From NCBI GenBank assembly GCA_020636095.1, contig JACJYN010000007.1:310001-374000 (forward strand): 64,000 nt of DNA, given 5' to 3'. The translations under genes and the position numbers were made by a program. The notes below the pieces were generated by a model that worked only from the letters and a program-made list of their open reading frames with translations, ran no database searches and was not told the DNA's origin. Below, one piece after another: positions 24,768 to 34,941 of this stretch. Position 1 is the stretch's first letter; each line of letters opens with the position of its first letter. The DNA is from Lewinellaceae bacterium (GTDB taxonomy: Bacteria > Bacteroidota > Bacteroidia > Chitinophagales > Saprospiraceae).

Positions 24768-25941
24768 ATGATGAGCTTATCCGTTTTAAAAATCATCTTG
24801 CTGGCGGGGGGGCTGCAGGGAGTGATCCTTGGGTTCTTGTTGTTCTCCCGCCAGGCTAACCAGGCAGCGAACCGCGTTTTTGCCGTTCTCCTCTGGTTGC
24901 TGTCCGTTCATTTGGTGCTGGTGGGTTTCGACAACCGGGATTTTATGATGCGCTTCCCTCACTTCAGCCATCTCACCTGGGTTTTGCCGGCGCTTTACGG
25001 GCCTCTGGCGCTCGTCTTTCTTCGTAGAATGACGCAACTGGCGCCGCGTACTTTCCTGGCGGGAAGGGCTCTATTTCATCCCTTTTCTGATCGTTCTGGG
25101 GCTTCAATTGCCCTACTTGCTGCAATCGGCGGCGGCCAAGCGCGCCTACCTCGATGATTACGCCAGTTCAGTACAGGACGACTTTGGCCTGTCCAATCAG
25201 TTGGTCAATTTCATTCATCTTTTCTTCTTTGGCTGGTGTATCCTGGTTTACCGGGCCCACGAAAAGCGCATCCGGGATTTCTATTCTGACCTAAGTAAGG
25301 TTCGCCTCGATTGGCTGGGGCAATTCCTGTACATCGCTTTTGCCATTGTCGTTCTTTCCATTTTCGTCTTCTACGCCCGAAAATTCGACTGGCCGTTCCT
25401 TTCTGCTTTTTACCCCTGGCATTTTCTGGGCGTGGTGGCCGTGATCTACTGGACGGCCTACCGGGCCCTGGCGCAGCCCATGCTGTTTACCGGGGAAGAG
25501 GCTTCTGCCGCCTCTGCTGGTTTGTCGGATGCCATTTTCCTATTTCCGGAAGAATCGGCGGAGCAGAAGAAAGCTCCCGATGATCCTCAGCGCAAAGCCC
25601 TGGCGGAAAAACTGGTTCAAATCATGGAGTTAGAGCGGCTTTATCTCAATAGCGAACTCACCGTTCAGGACCTCGTCAACCGCCTGCAGGCCAACCGGCA
25701 GTACATTTCGGAAGCCCTCAATCTTCATCTGGGTAAGACTTTTTACGATTTTGTGAACGACTACCGGGTGGAGGCCTTTCAGCGCCTGGCTAAGGATCCC
25801 GCCCACGGGCATTACACCATCCTGGGGCTGGCGTTGGAAGCGGGATTCAACTCCAAGGCCACCTTCAACGCCATCTTCAAGAAAAAGGTGGGCATGACGC
25901 CTTCCGAGTATATCCGCCGGATAAAAATGAGTCTGAATTGA
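24768..25941 (+). pseudogene. AraC-family regulator with multi-helix N-terminus, frameshifted
   Basis: Two frames make one gene. The first (24768-25157) has three or four membrane helices. The second continues from about 25069 as LYFIPFLIVLGLQLPYLLQ and runs to 25941. It contains more helices and an AraC DNA-binding domain with two HTH units (LTVQDLVNRLQANRQYISEAL and LGLALEAGFNSKATFNAIFKK). One extra base near GCGGGAAGGGCTC (25060-25070) breaks the frame. The intact form would be a membrane-embedded sensor-regulator of about 390 residues. Everything else is intact and the promoter is perfect, so a sequencing error or recent mutation is as likely as an old pseudogene. Confidence 0.75.
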
Positions 25942-26036
25942 TCAATTCGGACGCCGCCCCCCGGGTTTGCCTGCACTTTTGTTCCGTCCGCGGCAGAAGC
26001 CGCCTGTGACAAAAAGTGTTAAACAAACCCGACATC

Positions 26037-26204
26037 ATGACATTTTTCGAAAAGCTTTTGCTGGCCCTGCTCCTCGGGGCGCCGGGCTGGCTCCTGGCAC
26101 AACAAGATCCGCCCTCTTTGCAGTACGACATTGCCTTTGGCCTGCATTCCTATTACATGCCCTTCTGGGTTTCAAAATTTCATCACTTCAATAAATCATC
26201 ATGA
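26037..26204 (+). CDS. short signal-peptide ORF coupled to the serine hydrolase
   Basis: A 55-residue ORF with a signal peptide (MTFFEKLLLALLLGAPGWLL) and a short mature part rich in aromatic residues. Its stop overlaps the start of the next gene in an ATGA arrangement. It may be a truncated secreted protein or a leader ORF coupling translation of the hydrolase. No family is recognised. Confidence 0.35.
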   Translation: MTFFEKLLLALLLGAPGWLLAQQDPPSLQYDIAFGLHSYYMPFWVSKFHHFNKSS

Positions 26205-27400
26205 AAACCAATCTGATTTTTCTTTTCGCGCTGGCCCTTGTTTTGGGCGCCGGCTGTAAAAAAGATGTTTATGAATTGCGGGACGGGAAGCCTTCAGTAG
26301 ATATCCCTTCCTCCAATGAGGCTCATCCGATGAAGGATTCCATTGACGCCATCGTCAGCCGGTACATAGCTAAAGGCATCCCCGGTATACAGGTGGCCGT
26401 CCGGAACGCCGATGGATGGTACTTTGTCAATGGCGGTTACGCCAGTATCGAGGATCAAAGCCCGCTGTCGGCGGGCATGGCCAACTTGTACTTCAGCCTT
26501 ACCAAAATGTACACTGCAGCGTTGGCCTTAAAAGAATGGGAGGCCGGGCGCATCGATCTGGACGCACCTATCAGGCAGTATCTGCCGCAGGAGGTAACTG
26601 CCGGCATCGAAGGCAGTGAAAGGGTGACGGTAAGGCAGCTGCTCAACCACACCTCCGGCATTGTCAACCTTACAGAACTGCCCGAGTATCAGCTTTGGCA
26701 ACTCAACCGCCCCCTGGAACAACCGACAATCGAAGAACGGCTGGCGATGGTGAATGCCAAACCCCTGATGTTCGAACCGGGTACAGATTTTTCCTACTCC
26801 AACACCAACTTCCTGTTGTTGCAGCTGATCCTTGAACAGTTGGCCGGCAAGCCCTATGAGAAATTATTGAAAAAGGAGATTCTGGATCCCCTCCATCTGA
26901 AGTACACCTATTACAACCTTCCGGAAGCGCAGGCCGGCCACCTTTCCTTCCCCAATTACTACCTGGACCGCTTCGCCAATGAGCAGTTGGAAGATGTCAG
27001 CCAATGGAACCTGGCGCTGGTCAACGCCAGCAATGGCTACGGCGGCATCGCCGGTACTTCAACCGACGCCATCCGTTTCCTGGAAGCCCTGGTGCAGGGC
27101 CGGGTGCTCAACCAGGCTTCCCTGGCGCAGATGCGGCAGTGGGTGCAGGGCCAGGAATCCACCCAGCCTGATTACGGCCTGGGCCTGGAGTACTATCAGT
27201 TTGCGCCGGGCCAGGGCGATGGGCAATACGGGCACGAGGGAGACGGCATCGGTTGCACCACTCAGGTCATGTACGTGCCCGGAAACGATACGTACCTCTA
27301 TATCAACTGCACGGTCGGCCGGCAGATTTTCGGCCCCTACCTGTTCAAGACGACGGACTTTAAGAATGAGCTGTGTGGGTATGTGGCGAAGTGGCGGTAG
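26201..27400 (+). CDS. class-C beta-lactamase-fold serine hydrolase, lipoprotein
   Basis: A 399-residue protein with lipobox LGAGC. The catalytic SxxK is SLTK (Ser99, Lys102), the YxN is in FSYSNTN, and the third motif is HEG in YGHEGDG. The family (PF00144) includes DD-peptidases, esterases and beta-lactamases. Without closer relatives the substrate is open, though a D-aminopeptidase or esterase role on the cell surface is usual in Bacteroidota. The spacing and order of motifs are complete, so it should be active. Confidence 0.85.
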   Translation: MKTNLIFLFALALVLGAGCKKDVYELRDGKPSVDIPSSNEAHPMKDSIDAIVSRYIAKGIPGIQVAVRNADGWYFVNGGYASIEDQSPLSAGMANLYFSLTKMYTAALALKEWEAGRIDLDAPIRQYLPQEVTAGIEGSERVTVRQLLNHTSGIVNLTELPEYQLWQLNRPLEQPTIEERLAMVNAKPLMFEPGTDFSYSNTNFLLLQLILEQLAGKPYEKLLKKEILDPLHLKYTYYNLPEAQAGHLSFPNYYLDRFANEQLEDVSQWNLALVNASNGYGGIAGTSTDAIRFLEALVQGRVLNQASLAQMRQWVQGQESTQPDYGLGLEYYQFAPGQGDGQYGHEGDGIGCTTQVMYVPGNDTYLYINCTVGRQIFGPYLFKTTDFKNELCGYVAKWR

Positions 27401-27419
27401 CCAGAACTAAGTTTTTTGG

Positions 27420-27459
27420 GGATGGTACACTGATTGACTGATTGATCAGTGTACCATCC
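27420..27459. terminator. perfect 15-bp inverted repeat between convergent genes
   Basis: GGATGGTACACTGAT (27420-27434) and its inverse (27445-27459) have a 10-nt loop. A second small palindrome with TGTCGAAGTCT arms follows at about 27480-27505. Both lie between the convergent serine hydrolase and CocE-type genes, which suggests a two-way terminator. Confidence 0.5.
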
Positions 27460-27514
27460 ACCGCTTGTCGAAGTCCCGCTTGTCGAAGTCTCCAGACTTC
27501 GACACCACAATACA

Positions 27515-29683
27515 CTACTTCAACACCCCTACCTCCAAATAAGACGCATGCCCCGCCTCATGATACACCCGATGCGTCGCCTTCTGGAAATCCGCCTCGC
27601 TGCAGTTGTAGATGTCCACAAACTTTTGCGGGTTGCGGTCAACCAGCGGGAACCAGGAGTTCTGCACTTGTATCATGATGCGGTGGCCGGCTTTGAAGGT
27701 GTGGGCAATATCCGGGATGACGAAGTGCACCTGTGTGGCCTCTCCCGGTTTGAATGGTTCGGGTTTTTCAAAACTATTGCGGAAGCGGCCCCGCATGATC
27801 TCTCCCCGGACCATCATCTGGTAGCCGCCCATGGGGACATTCTTCTCGTTCATGGGGTAATCCTCCATCTCATCCGGGAAGACGTCGATCAGCTTGACCA
27901 CGTAATCGGCGTCCGTGCCGGTGGTGCTGACAAACAGGTTGGCGGTGAGCGGGCCGGTAAAAGTGATGTCCTCTTCCAGCACGGGCGTTTCGTACACCAC
28001 CACATCCGGCCGGCGGGCGGCGAAGCGCTGGTCGTCGGTCATGTACTCGCGGGTGCGCTTGAGGTGGACGTCTTCGGTGTAGGGTACCGGCTTCAGGGGG
28101 TCGCTGACGTACTCGTCGTAGCTGTTTTTTTTTTTTTTTTCTTCGAATGACAGGCCGCCGGCCGGCTGGAAGTACAGCTTTTGGTTAGCGGTGTTCTCCG
28201 GCGGCCAAGTATCGAAGCTGCGCCACTCGTTGGCGCCAGTCACGAAGATGGTGGCCTCGGGGATATCCATATCGCCTTCGCCGTGGAGGTAATATTTGAA
28301 GAACTGATCCTCCGTTTCTTTATACAATTCAGTGGTATTGAAGCCGTAGTGGATATTGCCCAGCTTCTCCCCATCGCCGGCGGCCCACTGGCCGTGGTAC
28401 CAGGGGCCCATCACGAGCCGGTTCTCGGTGGAGGCTGTGTTTTGTTTTTCGATGGCTTTATAAACCGCCAGCGGCCCGAAGGAGTCCTCGGCGTCGAACC
28501 AGCCGCCGACGGTCATCACGGCCGGGGTGACTTTTTTCAGGTGGGGCCGGGGGTTGCGGGCCTTCCACCAGTCGTCGTAGTTGGGATGGGCCATCAGGTC
28601 GTTCCAGAAGGCGATCGAATCGTGGAGGTATAGTTTATTGAGATTCTTGAGGGGGCCGGCTTCCAGGAAGAACTCATAGTTGTCTTCCATCGGCCAGTCG
28701 AAGCGGGTTGCGCCTTCAGTGGTGGGCTCGGGCCGGGGTTTCCCGAAGCTGGAAAAAAAGGAAAAGGCGTCCATAGCGAAAAATGCGCCATTGTGATGGA
28801 AGTCATCCCCGATAAACCAATCGGTGACCGGCGCCTGAGGGGAAGCGGCCTTAAGGGCGGGATGGGCCTCTGGCAGCGCCATGGTGGAATAGAAGCCGGG
28901 GTAGGAAATGCCCAGGATGCCTACCTTACCGTTGTTATTGGAGAGGTTATTGATCAGCCAGTCGATGCTGTCGTAAGTATCGCTGTTGTCGTCCACCTGC
29001 TGGGGGCTGCGCTTGTTGGGAATGAAGGGCCGGACGTTGACGTATTCGCCTTCGCTCATGTATTTTCCGCGTACGTCCTGCATGACAAAGATGTAGCCAT
29101 CATCCATCAGGTGCTTATAGAATTTCAGGCGGAAGGAGTATTCCTCCTCCCCGTAAGGGCTGCAGCTATAGGGGGTGCGCCACATCAGGATAGGGTAGGA
29201 GCGGGTAGTGTCTTTGGGGTAGTAGATGGAGGTGAAGAGTTTGGCGCCATCCCGCATGGTGATGTACACTTCTTTTTTAGCGTAGTTGTCCTGTATCCAG
29301 GCCATATCTTCATCGGCCACCTCGAGTTGCTCGCGGCCGAGGGTGAGCGGGAAATGCTGGCCTCCTTGCTGGAAAGTGCCGCTCACTTCGGTATAGCCCC
29401 GGTTGGCCTGCCCTTCGTACACCACCTTCAGGTTGGGCACGGCAAAGCGCATATCCGGCGCTTCAAAGGAGAATTCCGGCACCGGAATGCCGAAGGCCTG
29501 CTGGTCGGGGCTGTCCAGGGTGGCCGTGTAGGCGTCGCCATCGGCCTCAACGTGCAGCACCAGCCGCAGCTTGACGCCCTGAATATCGAGCACGCCCTGC
29601 CACTCGCCGGTAATGTCCTGGGCGGAAAGTAGGAAAGGGAAGAGGAGGAGCAGCAGCAAAAGGTGGAGCGGTTTGGTGATCAT
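27515..29683 (-). CDS. CocE/NonD-family hydrolase (S15-type), secreted
   Basis: The start at 29683 gives a signal peptide (MITKPLHLLLLLLLFPFLLSA); the longer in-frame start at 29776 is rejected. The product has 722 residues: an N-terminal beta domain (about 25-130), then an alpha/beta-hydrolase with the nucleophile elbow GISYPGFYS, and a C-terminal jelly-roll with DADYVVKLIDVFPD. These are X-Pro dipeptidyl-peptidase/cocaine-esterase features. It acts on acyl or peptide bonds outside the cytoplasm. A run of 16 A residues in the coding strand (28125-28140), encoding the KKKK stretch, is prone to slippage. Confidence 0.85.
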   Translation of the reverse strand: MITKPLHLLLLLLLFPFLLSAQDITGEWQGVLDIQGVKLRLVLHVEADGDAYTATLDSPDQQAFGIPVPEFSFEAPDMRFAVPNLKVVYEGQANRGYTEVSGTFQQGGQHFPLTLGREQLEVADEDMAWIQDNYAKKEVYITMRDGAKLFTSIYYPKDTTRSYPILMWRTPYSCSPYGEEEYSFRLKFYKHLMDDGYIFVMQDVRGKYMSEGEYVNVRPFIPNKRSPQQVDDNSDTYDSIDWLINNLSNNNGKVGILGISYPGFYSTMALPEAHPALKAASPQAPVTDWFIGDDFHHNGAFFAMDAFSFFSSFGKPRPEPTTEGATRFDWPMEDNYEFFLEAGPLKNLNKLYLHDSIAFWNDLMAHPNYDDWWKARNPRPHLKKVTPAVMTVGGWFDAEDSFGPLAVYKAIEKQNTASTENRLVMGPWYHGQWAAGDGEKLGNIHYGFNTTELYKETEDQFFKYYLHGEGDMDIPEATIFVTGANEWRSFDTWPPENTANQKLYFQPAGGLSFEEKKKKNSYDEYVSDPLKPVPYTEDVHLKRTREYMTDDQRFAARRPDVVVYETPVLEEDITFTGPLTANLFVSTTGTDADYVVKLIDVFPDEMEDYPMNEKNVPMGGYQMMVRGEIMRGRFRNSFEKPEPFKPGEATQVHFVIPDIAHTFKAGHRIMIQVQNSWFPLVDRNPQKFVDIYNCSEADFQKATHRVYHEAGHASYLEVGVLK

Positions 29684-30185
29684 TTTTTGTGATATTTTGG
29701 TAAGAGAAAATGTGGCTTTAGTCCTGTTTTTACTCGGGATAATGGAAATAGCCGTAATCGTTATAAAAGTAATCATTACAAATATGACGATTATATTTGT
29801 AACGGCTATTCATTTCCCTACACAAATCGGCCAAATGAGGCTGGCCTACGATGTATGGGCCGGAAGTGGAGCAAGGATGGCGAATTCGGCGCCACCAGCG
29901 CGGATTGAGTACCACGATGGCAAGCCAGTGCCTCGGGAACTAAATACTTCCCAGTTAATGCTCGTTCTTTTTTGCCTAAACTGGTACGATTAATCTTGCT
30001 TTTCCTATTGCCTGCATATGGAGGTTACATTGGGCCAGAAACATAAGGCTGGATGGTGGCGGAATACGCTGGCGGGCAAATTATCCGCTACCGGGCACAA
30101 GGACCACTTGGGCTGTCTTGTCCCCCTCTCCCTCTCTAATACGCTGCTCCATACCCATCTGTTCAGTCAGGAATCTGCCCCCTCC
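29684..30185. other. 500-bp region with no recognisable gene
   Basis: No ORF here has a plausible start, family motif or steady codon use. Several A/T-rich words near 29760-29800 could hold the promoter of the CocE-type gene on the minus strand. The rest (29820-30185) may be an old decayed gene, but I cannot identify any fragment. Confidence 0.4.
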
Positions 30186-31600
30186 TCACCCTCCCATCCA
30201 CAATACCCAAGGCGAACACGCCATATAAATCACAAAATTCGCCACCGTAATAATCGCCCCATTCCGATACATCTCCTGCTGCGTGAGATACCCACTACCG
30301 GCAAACATTACATTCGCGCTGGAGGCCTGTGGCGTCATAGCCGCAAAGAAGTTGGTGGCGAAGGCTAGCATGAAGGCCATCAGGGCCACCGGTACCTGGG
30401 CGTTGACGCCCACCTCCAGAAAAACGCCGAACAAGGCCAGCAACTGGGCAGTCTGGCTGACGAAGAGGTAGTGAATCAGCACGTAGATCAGAATGAGCAG
30501 CACGTAAGCCTGCGGCCAGTTCAGCCCCTGCATCTGCCCGGCGATCTGCTTGCCCAGGGTGGACATAAACCCCATCTCGTTCAGGGCGCTGCTCATCACG
30601 TACATGATGGCAAACCAGATGAAGGTCTCCAGGGCGTCGCCGCTCTCCCGGCGCAGGTCATTGATGCTGAAGATGTTGAAAAGCAGCATCACCGCCAGGT
30701 ACCCATAAAGGCGACAATAGCCATGCTGAGGTGCAGCATACTTACCAACCCCCACAGCACGACCATGCCCACGAAGGTAAGGGCCATGATCTTTTCTTTG
30801 CTGCTCAACGGCCCCATCTCCTTCAGGGCTTCGGCAGCGGCTTCCGGCGCTTCGGGCGTGGCTTTGGCGGTGGGCGGAAAAAGGCGGTAAAGCACGTAGG
30901 GCAGGGCAACCATGGCCAGCAGCGACGGCAGAGAACTCACCAGCAACCAGTGTACGAAGTCCATCTGTACTCCGTATGGGGCGCCCATTCCGGCGGCGAT
31001 GGGATTAGCCGCCATGGCGGTGAGCCACAACGCGGAAGAAACCGTCAGGCTGGCGATGCTCACCATCATCAGGTAGCTGCCGGAGCGCTTGTGGGTCCCG
31101 TCGTCCGGATTGGAGCCGGTGTCGAGGCAGAGCGCCAGCACAATGGGGTAAAGCACGCCCGACCGTGCCGTATTGCTGGGAATGGCGGGCCCCAGCAGGG
31201 CATCGGTAGCCACAATGCAGTAGCCCAGATTGAGAGTGGAATGGCCGAAGCGGCGGATTAGGATAAAGGCGATTCGCTTGCCCAGGCCCGATTTGACCAC
31301 TCCTTTGGAAACCAGAAAGGCGGAAAGGATCAGCAGCATAAAGTCTTCTGAGAAACCGGAAAAGGCCTTCTCCGTTGTCATCACGCCCGCCAGCACCGCC
31401 AGGACCATGGCCAGCAGGGAAGCGGTAAATATGCTCAGCGCGTCAAGCAGCACCGCCAGAATGGCCGTGATAAAAAAGGTGAACAGCTGCCAGGCTTCGG
31501 GCTGCAACCCCCAGGGGACGGGGGTAAACCAGATGAGCACGCCTGCCAGTACGGCCAGCGCCCGCCGGGCCCAGATGTTTTTCCAGGTGTTTCGGATCAC
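30186..31600 (-). pseudogene. SLC13/DASS-family anion transporter, frameshifted
   Basis: Two minus-strand frames form one protein of about 470 residues. The first (from a GTG at 31600) ends at 30689 after HLSMAIVAFMG. The second picks up as LAVMLLFNIFSIND and runs to 30186. The first half has the SNTA motif in PAIPSNTARSG, and the second half has SQTAQLLALFG and MTPQASSAN, so both DASS substrate hairpins are kept. Relatives exchange or import dicarboxylates such as malate or 2-oxoglutarate. The shift lies between about 30690 and 30725. Apart from the shift both halves look intact. Confidence 0.75.
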
Positions 31601-31649
31601 AATATTGTGGACTTTGGTTGGGCTTAAAGGTAGTAATTCCCGTAGCTTT

Positions 31650-31742
31650 TTATTTTTTGAATGGGGAAACCTGTTCCAATAACCACTTCTTCTCCGCGAT
31701 CGGCTCCAGTTGCTGCACCTCTTCCCGGAGCTTCTGGTAGCC
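31650..31742 (-). pseudogene. C-terminal tail of a lost minus-strand gene
   Basis: The frame reads YQKLREEVQQLEPIAEKKW and ends at 31650. It looks like a real helical C-terminus, similar in style to sulfatase tails, but it is closed by a stop after only about 30 codons. It meets a plus-strand fragment at 31741. Confidence 0.4.
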
Positions 31743-31992
31743 CTACCACCTGGAAGCTAATACAGCGGGCCTGGAACTCCTCCCAACCTCCGATGGCAAT
31801 TACCTGGTGTATCCCAATCCTTTTTCCAGCCGGGTAACTCTGGAGATAGAGGGTTGGAGCGGCCGGGAATTATATTTACAGCTTTTCGATAGCCAGGGCC
31901 GGCAAGTGCTGCAACAGCGTTCCCGTTCCGGTAGCGTTGAACTCCATCGGCAGCAGCTTCCGAGGGGCATGTACTTCTTCCGCCTGCTGTAG
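31741..31992 (+). pseudogene. orphan T9SS type A sorting domain fragment
   Basis: The frame contains YLVYPNPFSSRVTLEIEG, FDSQGRQVLQ and RGMYFFRLL, the PNP, DxxGR and GxYFxR landmarks of the Por secretion C-terminal sorting domain. A stop at 31738-31740 precedes it and there is no start, so the cargo protein it belonged to is gone. It marks a deletion junction. Confidence 0.7.
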
Positions 31993-32115
31993 GAGGAGAG
32001 CGTATTGGGTAGTGGGCGGCTGATTGCGCAGTAGTAGAAGTTGTGAATGATTGAGCCGGGGATGTGGTGATGGGGGGCCTCACTATATCACATTACTCAC
32101 ACAAGCGTAGCCTTT

Positions 32116-32502
32116 TTACAACCCCTCCACCATCTCCTGCAACCTGGACCGCACATTATTCGCAATATTGCCCAGGTCTTTATTCTCCACCGCCGACATA
32201 GAGGCAGTAGGGTCTACCGCCGCTACCTCTATTTCCCCTTCGGTAATTTGGTGGAGGATGATGTTGCAGGGCAGCATGGTGCCGATCTTGTCTTCTGATT
32301 GTAAGGCCTGATAGGCGAAGTGCGGGTTGCAGGCGCCCAGGATGAGATAAGGCCGGAAGTTCTCCCCCAGCTTTTCCTGAAAGGTCTTCTGAATGTCGAT
32401 CTCGCTGATGACGCCAAAGCCATAATTTTTGAGGGCTCCTCTGACCTGTCCGGCCACGTCCTGCATATTGCCTTTTACCTTTTTGCTAAAGTAGTATGCC
32501 AT
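32116..32502 (-). CDS. DUF302 domain protein
   Basis: A 128-residue soluble protein with the DUF302 layout: a first strand, DVAGQVRGALKNYGFGVISEID, then YLILGACNPHFAYQAL and LPCNIILHQ with a conserved proline-cysteine. The family's role is not established; members often accompany metal or redox genes. It is adjacent to the large repeat array on the upstream side, so its promoter lies between 32503 and about 32575. Confidence 0.8.
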   Translation of the reverse strand: MAYYFSKKVKGNMQDVAGQVRGALKNYGFGVISEIDIQKTFQEKLGENFRPYLILGACNPHFAYQALQSEDKIGTMLPCNIILHQITEGEIEVAAVDPTASMSAVENKDLGNIANNVRSRLQEMVEGL

Positions 32503-32575
32503 GGTGATGGTTTTTGATTGTTTTTTATTCTATGTATTAAACAAGTTTAGGTAAGCCAAAGATCGAAGGCCCCCT

Positions 32576-34745
32576 CCTTAGTTTAGGAGCCTATTGAGGC
32601 CTAGTAGGGGGTTAGAGAGGCTTATTTGGGGCCTTTTTGGGGGTTTAGAAAGGTTTAGCTTGCCGTTAGAGGGCCTCCTATAGGCTGTTCTACCCCCCCA
32701 TGAGCTCGCGCAAAGGCTAACCCCCCTCCGGGCAGCGGCTGTTCTAAACCCCTATGAGCTCCCGCAAAAGCCTAAACCCCTCCGGGTTCTAAACCCCTAT
32801 GAGCTCCCGCAAAGCCTAAACCCCTCCGGGCAGCGGCTGTTCTAAACCCCTATGAGCTCCCGCAAAAGCCTAAACCCCTCCGGGCAGCGGCTGTTCTAAA
32901 CCCCTATGAGCTCCCGCAAAGCCTAAACCCCTCCGGGCAGCGGCTGTTCTAAACCCCTATGAGCTCCCGCAAAGCCTAAAAGCCTCTAAAATGAGCTCCC
33001 GCAAAGCCCTCCGGGCAGCGGCTGTTCTAAACCCCTATGAGCTCCCGCAAAGCCTAAACCCCTCCGGGCAGCGGCTGTTCTAAACCCCTATGAGCTCCCG
33101 CAAAGCCTAAACCCCTCCGGGTAGCGGCTGTTCTAAACCCCTATGAGCTCCCGCAAAGCCTAAACCCCTCCGGGCAGCGGCTGTTCTAAACCCCTATGAG
33201 CTCCCGCAAAGCCTAAAACCCCTCCGGGCAGCTGCTGTTCTAAACCCCTATGAGCTCCCCAAAAAGCCTAAAACCCTCCGGGCAGCGGCTGTTCTAAACC
33301 CCTATGAGCTCCCGCAAAAGCCTAAACCCCTCCGGGCAGCGGCTGTTCTAAACCCCCATGAGCTCCCGCAAAAGCCTAAACCCCCCCAGCGGCTGTTCTA
33401 AACCCCATGAGCTCCCGCAAAGCCTAAACCCCTCAGGCAGCGGCTGTTCTAAACCCCTATGAGCTCCCGCAAAGCCTAAACCCCTCCGGGCAGCGGCTGT
33501 TCTAAACCCCTATGAGCTCCCCGAGCTAAACCCCTCCGGGCAGCGGCTGTTCTAAACCCCTATGAGCTCCCGCAAAGCCTAAACCCCTCCGGGCAGCGGC
33601 TGTTCTAAACCCCTATGAGCTCCCGCAAAGCCTAAACCCCTCCGGGTAGCGGCTGTTCTAAACCCCTATGAGCTCCCCAAAGCCTAAACCCCTCCGGGCA
33701 GCGGCTGTTCTAAACCCCCATGAGCTCGCGCAAAGGCTAACCCCCCCGGGCAGCGGCTGTTCTAAACCCCTATGAGCTCCCGCAAAGCCTAAACCCCTCC
33801 GGGCAGCGGCTGTTCTAAACCCCCATGAGCTCGCGCAAAGCTAAACCCCTCCGGGCAGCGGCTGTTCTTCTAACCCCCATGAGCTCGCGCAAAGCCTAAA
33901 CCCCTCCGGGCAGCGGCTGTTCTAAACCCCTATGAGCTCCCGCAAAGCCTAAACCCCTCCGGGCAGCGGCTGTTCTACCCCCCCCATGAGCTCCCGCAAA
34001 GCCTAAACCCCTCCGGGCAGCGGCTGTTCTAAACCCCCTATGAGCTCCCGCAAAAGCCTAAACCCCTCTCGGGCAGCGGCTGTTCTAAACCCCTATGAGC
34101 TCCCGCAAAGCCTAAACCCCTCCGGGCAGCGGCTGTTCTAAACCCCTATGAGCTCCCGCAAAGCCTAAACCCCTCCGGGCAGCGGCTGTTCTAAACCCCT
34201 ATGAGCTCCCCGCAAAGCCTAAACCCCTCCGGGCAGCGGCTGTTCTAAACCCCTATGAGCTCCCGTTGACAAAGCAAAGCCTAAACCCCTCCGGGCAGCG
34301 GCTGTTCTACCCCCTATGAGCTCCCGCAAAGCCTAAACCCCTCCGGGCAGCGGCTGTTCTACCCCCCTATGAGCTCCCGCAAAGCCTAAACCCCTCCGGG
34401 CAGCGGCTGTTCTAAACCCCTATGAGCTCCCGCAAAGCCTAAACCCCTCCGGGCAGCGGCTGTTCTAAACCCCTATGAGCTCCCGCAAAAGCCTAAACCC
34501 CTCCGGGCAGCGGCTGTTCTAAACCCCTATGAGCTCCCGCAAAAGCCTAAACCCCTCCGGGTAGCGGCTGTTCTAAACCCCCATGAGCTCCCGCAAAAGC
34601 CTAAACCCCTCCGGGCAGCGGCTGTTCTAAACCCCTATGAGCTCCCGCAAAAGCCTAAACCCCTCCGGGCAGCGGCTGTTCTAAACCCCTATGAGCTCCC
34701 GCAAAGGCCTAACCCCCTCCCCAGGCAACGGCTGTCCTCAACCCA
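32576..34745. repeat. tandem array of about 39 copies of a 53-bp repeat
   Basis: The unit is made of two related halves, TAAACCCCTATGAGCTCCCG followed by CAAAGCC, then TAAACCCCTCCGGGCAGCGG followed by CTGTTC. I counted 39 occurrences of the GAGCTC core (32702-34695). Units vary by small substitutions and indels (AAAG/AAAAG, GGGCAG/GGGTAG, CCTATG/CCCATG). Since 53 is not a multiple of three, no frame stays open, so it is non-coding. From 32576 to about 32690 the words occur in the opposite orientation (GGGGGTTTAG, AGGTTTAGC). The array separates the DUF302 gene and pgi. Confidence 0.95.
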
Positions 34746-34941
34746 GATTAGTTCAGAAATAGCCCTAAACCCGCTAAGGGGTACAAATGGGAATCGCAGC
34801 CCTGGGGCCCACGTCTCTTTAGCTACGTAAAACGTTACAAACCGTTTCGCTCCTGTTCGGGCAAAAAAAGGTGAATGACATTACCAATATTTAGTAAATA
34901 AGCGGGATATTGCCTCTATTACTTTTAACTAAAGCCTACCA

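Noticed and set aside
29684..30185. Plus-strand ORFs in the 29.7-30.2 kb gap as real genes
   Set aside because: No signal, motif or plausible start; composition is mixed.
32576..34745. 53-bp array as a CRISPR
   Set aside because: The copies are directly joined with no unique spacers, and no cas gene is near.
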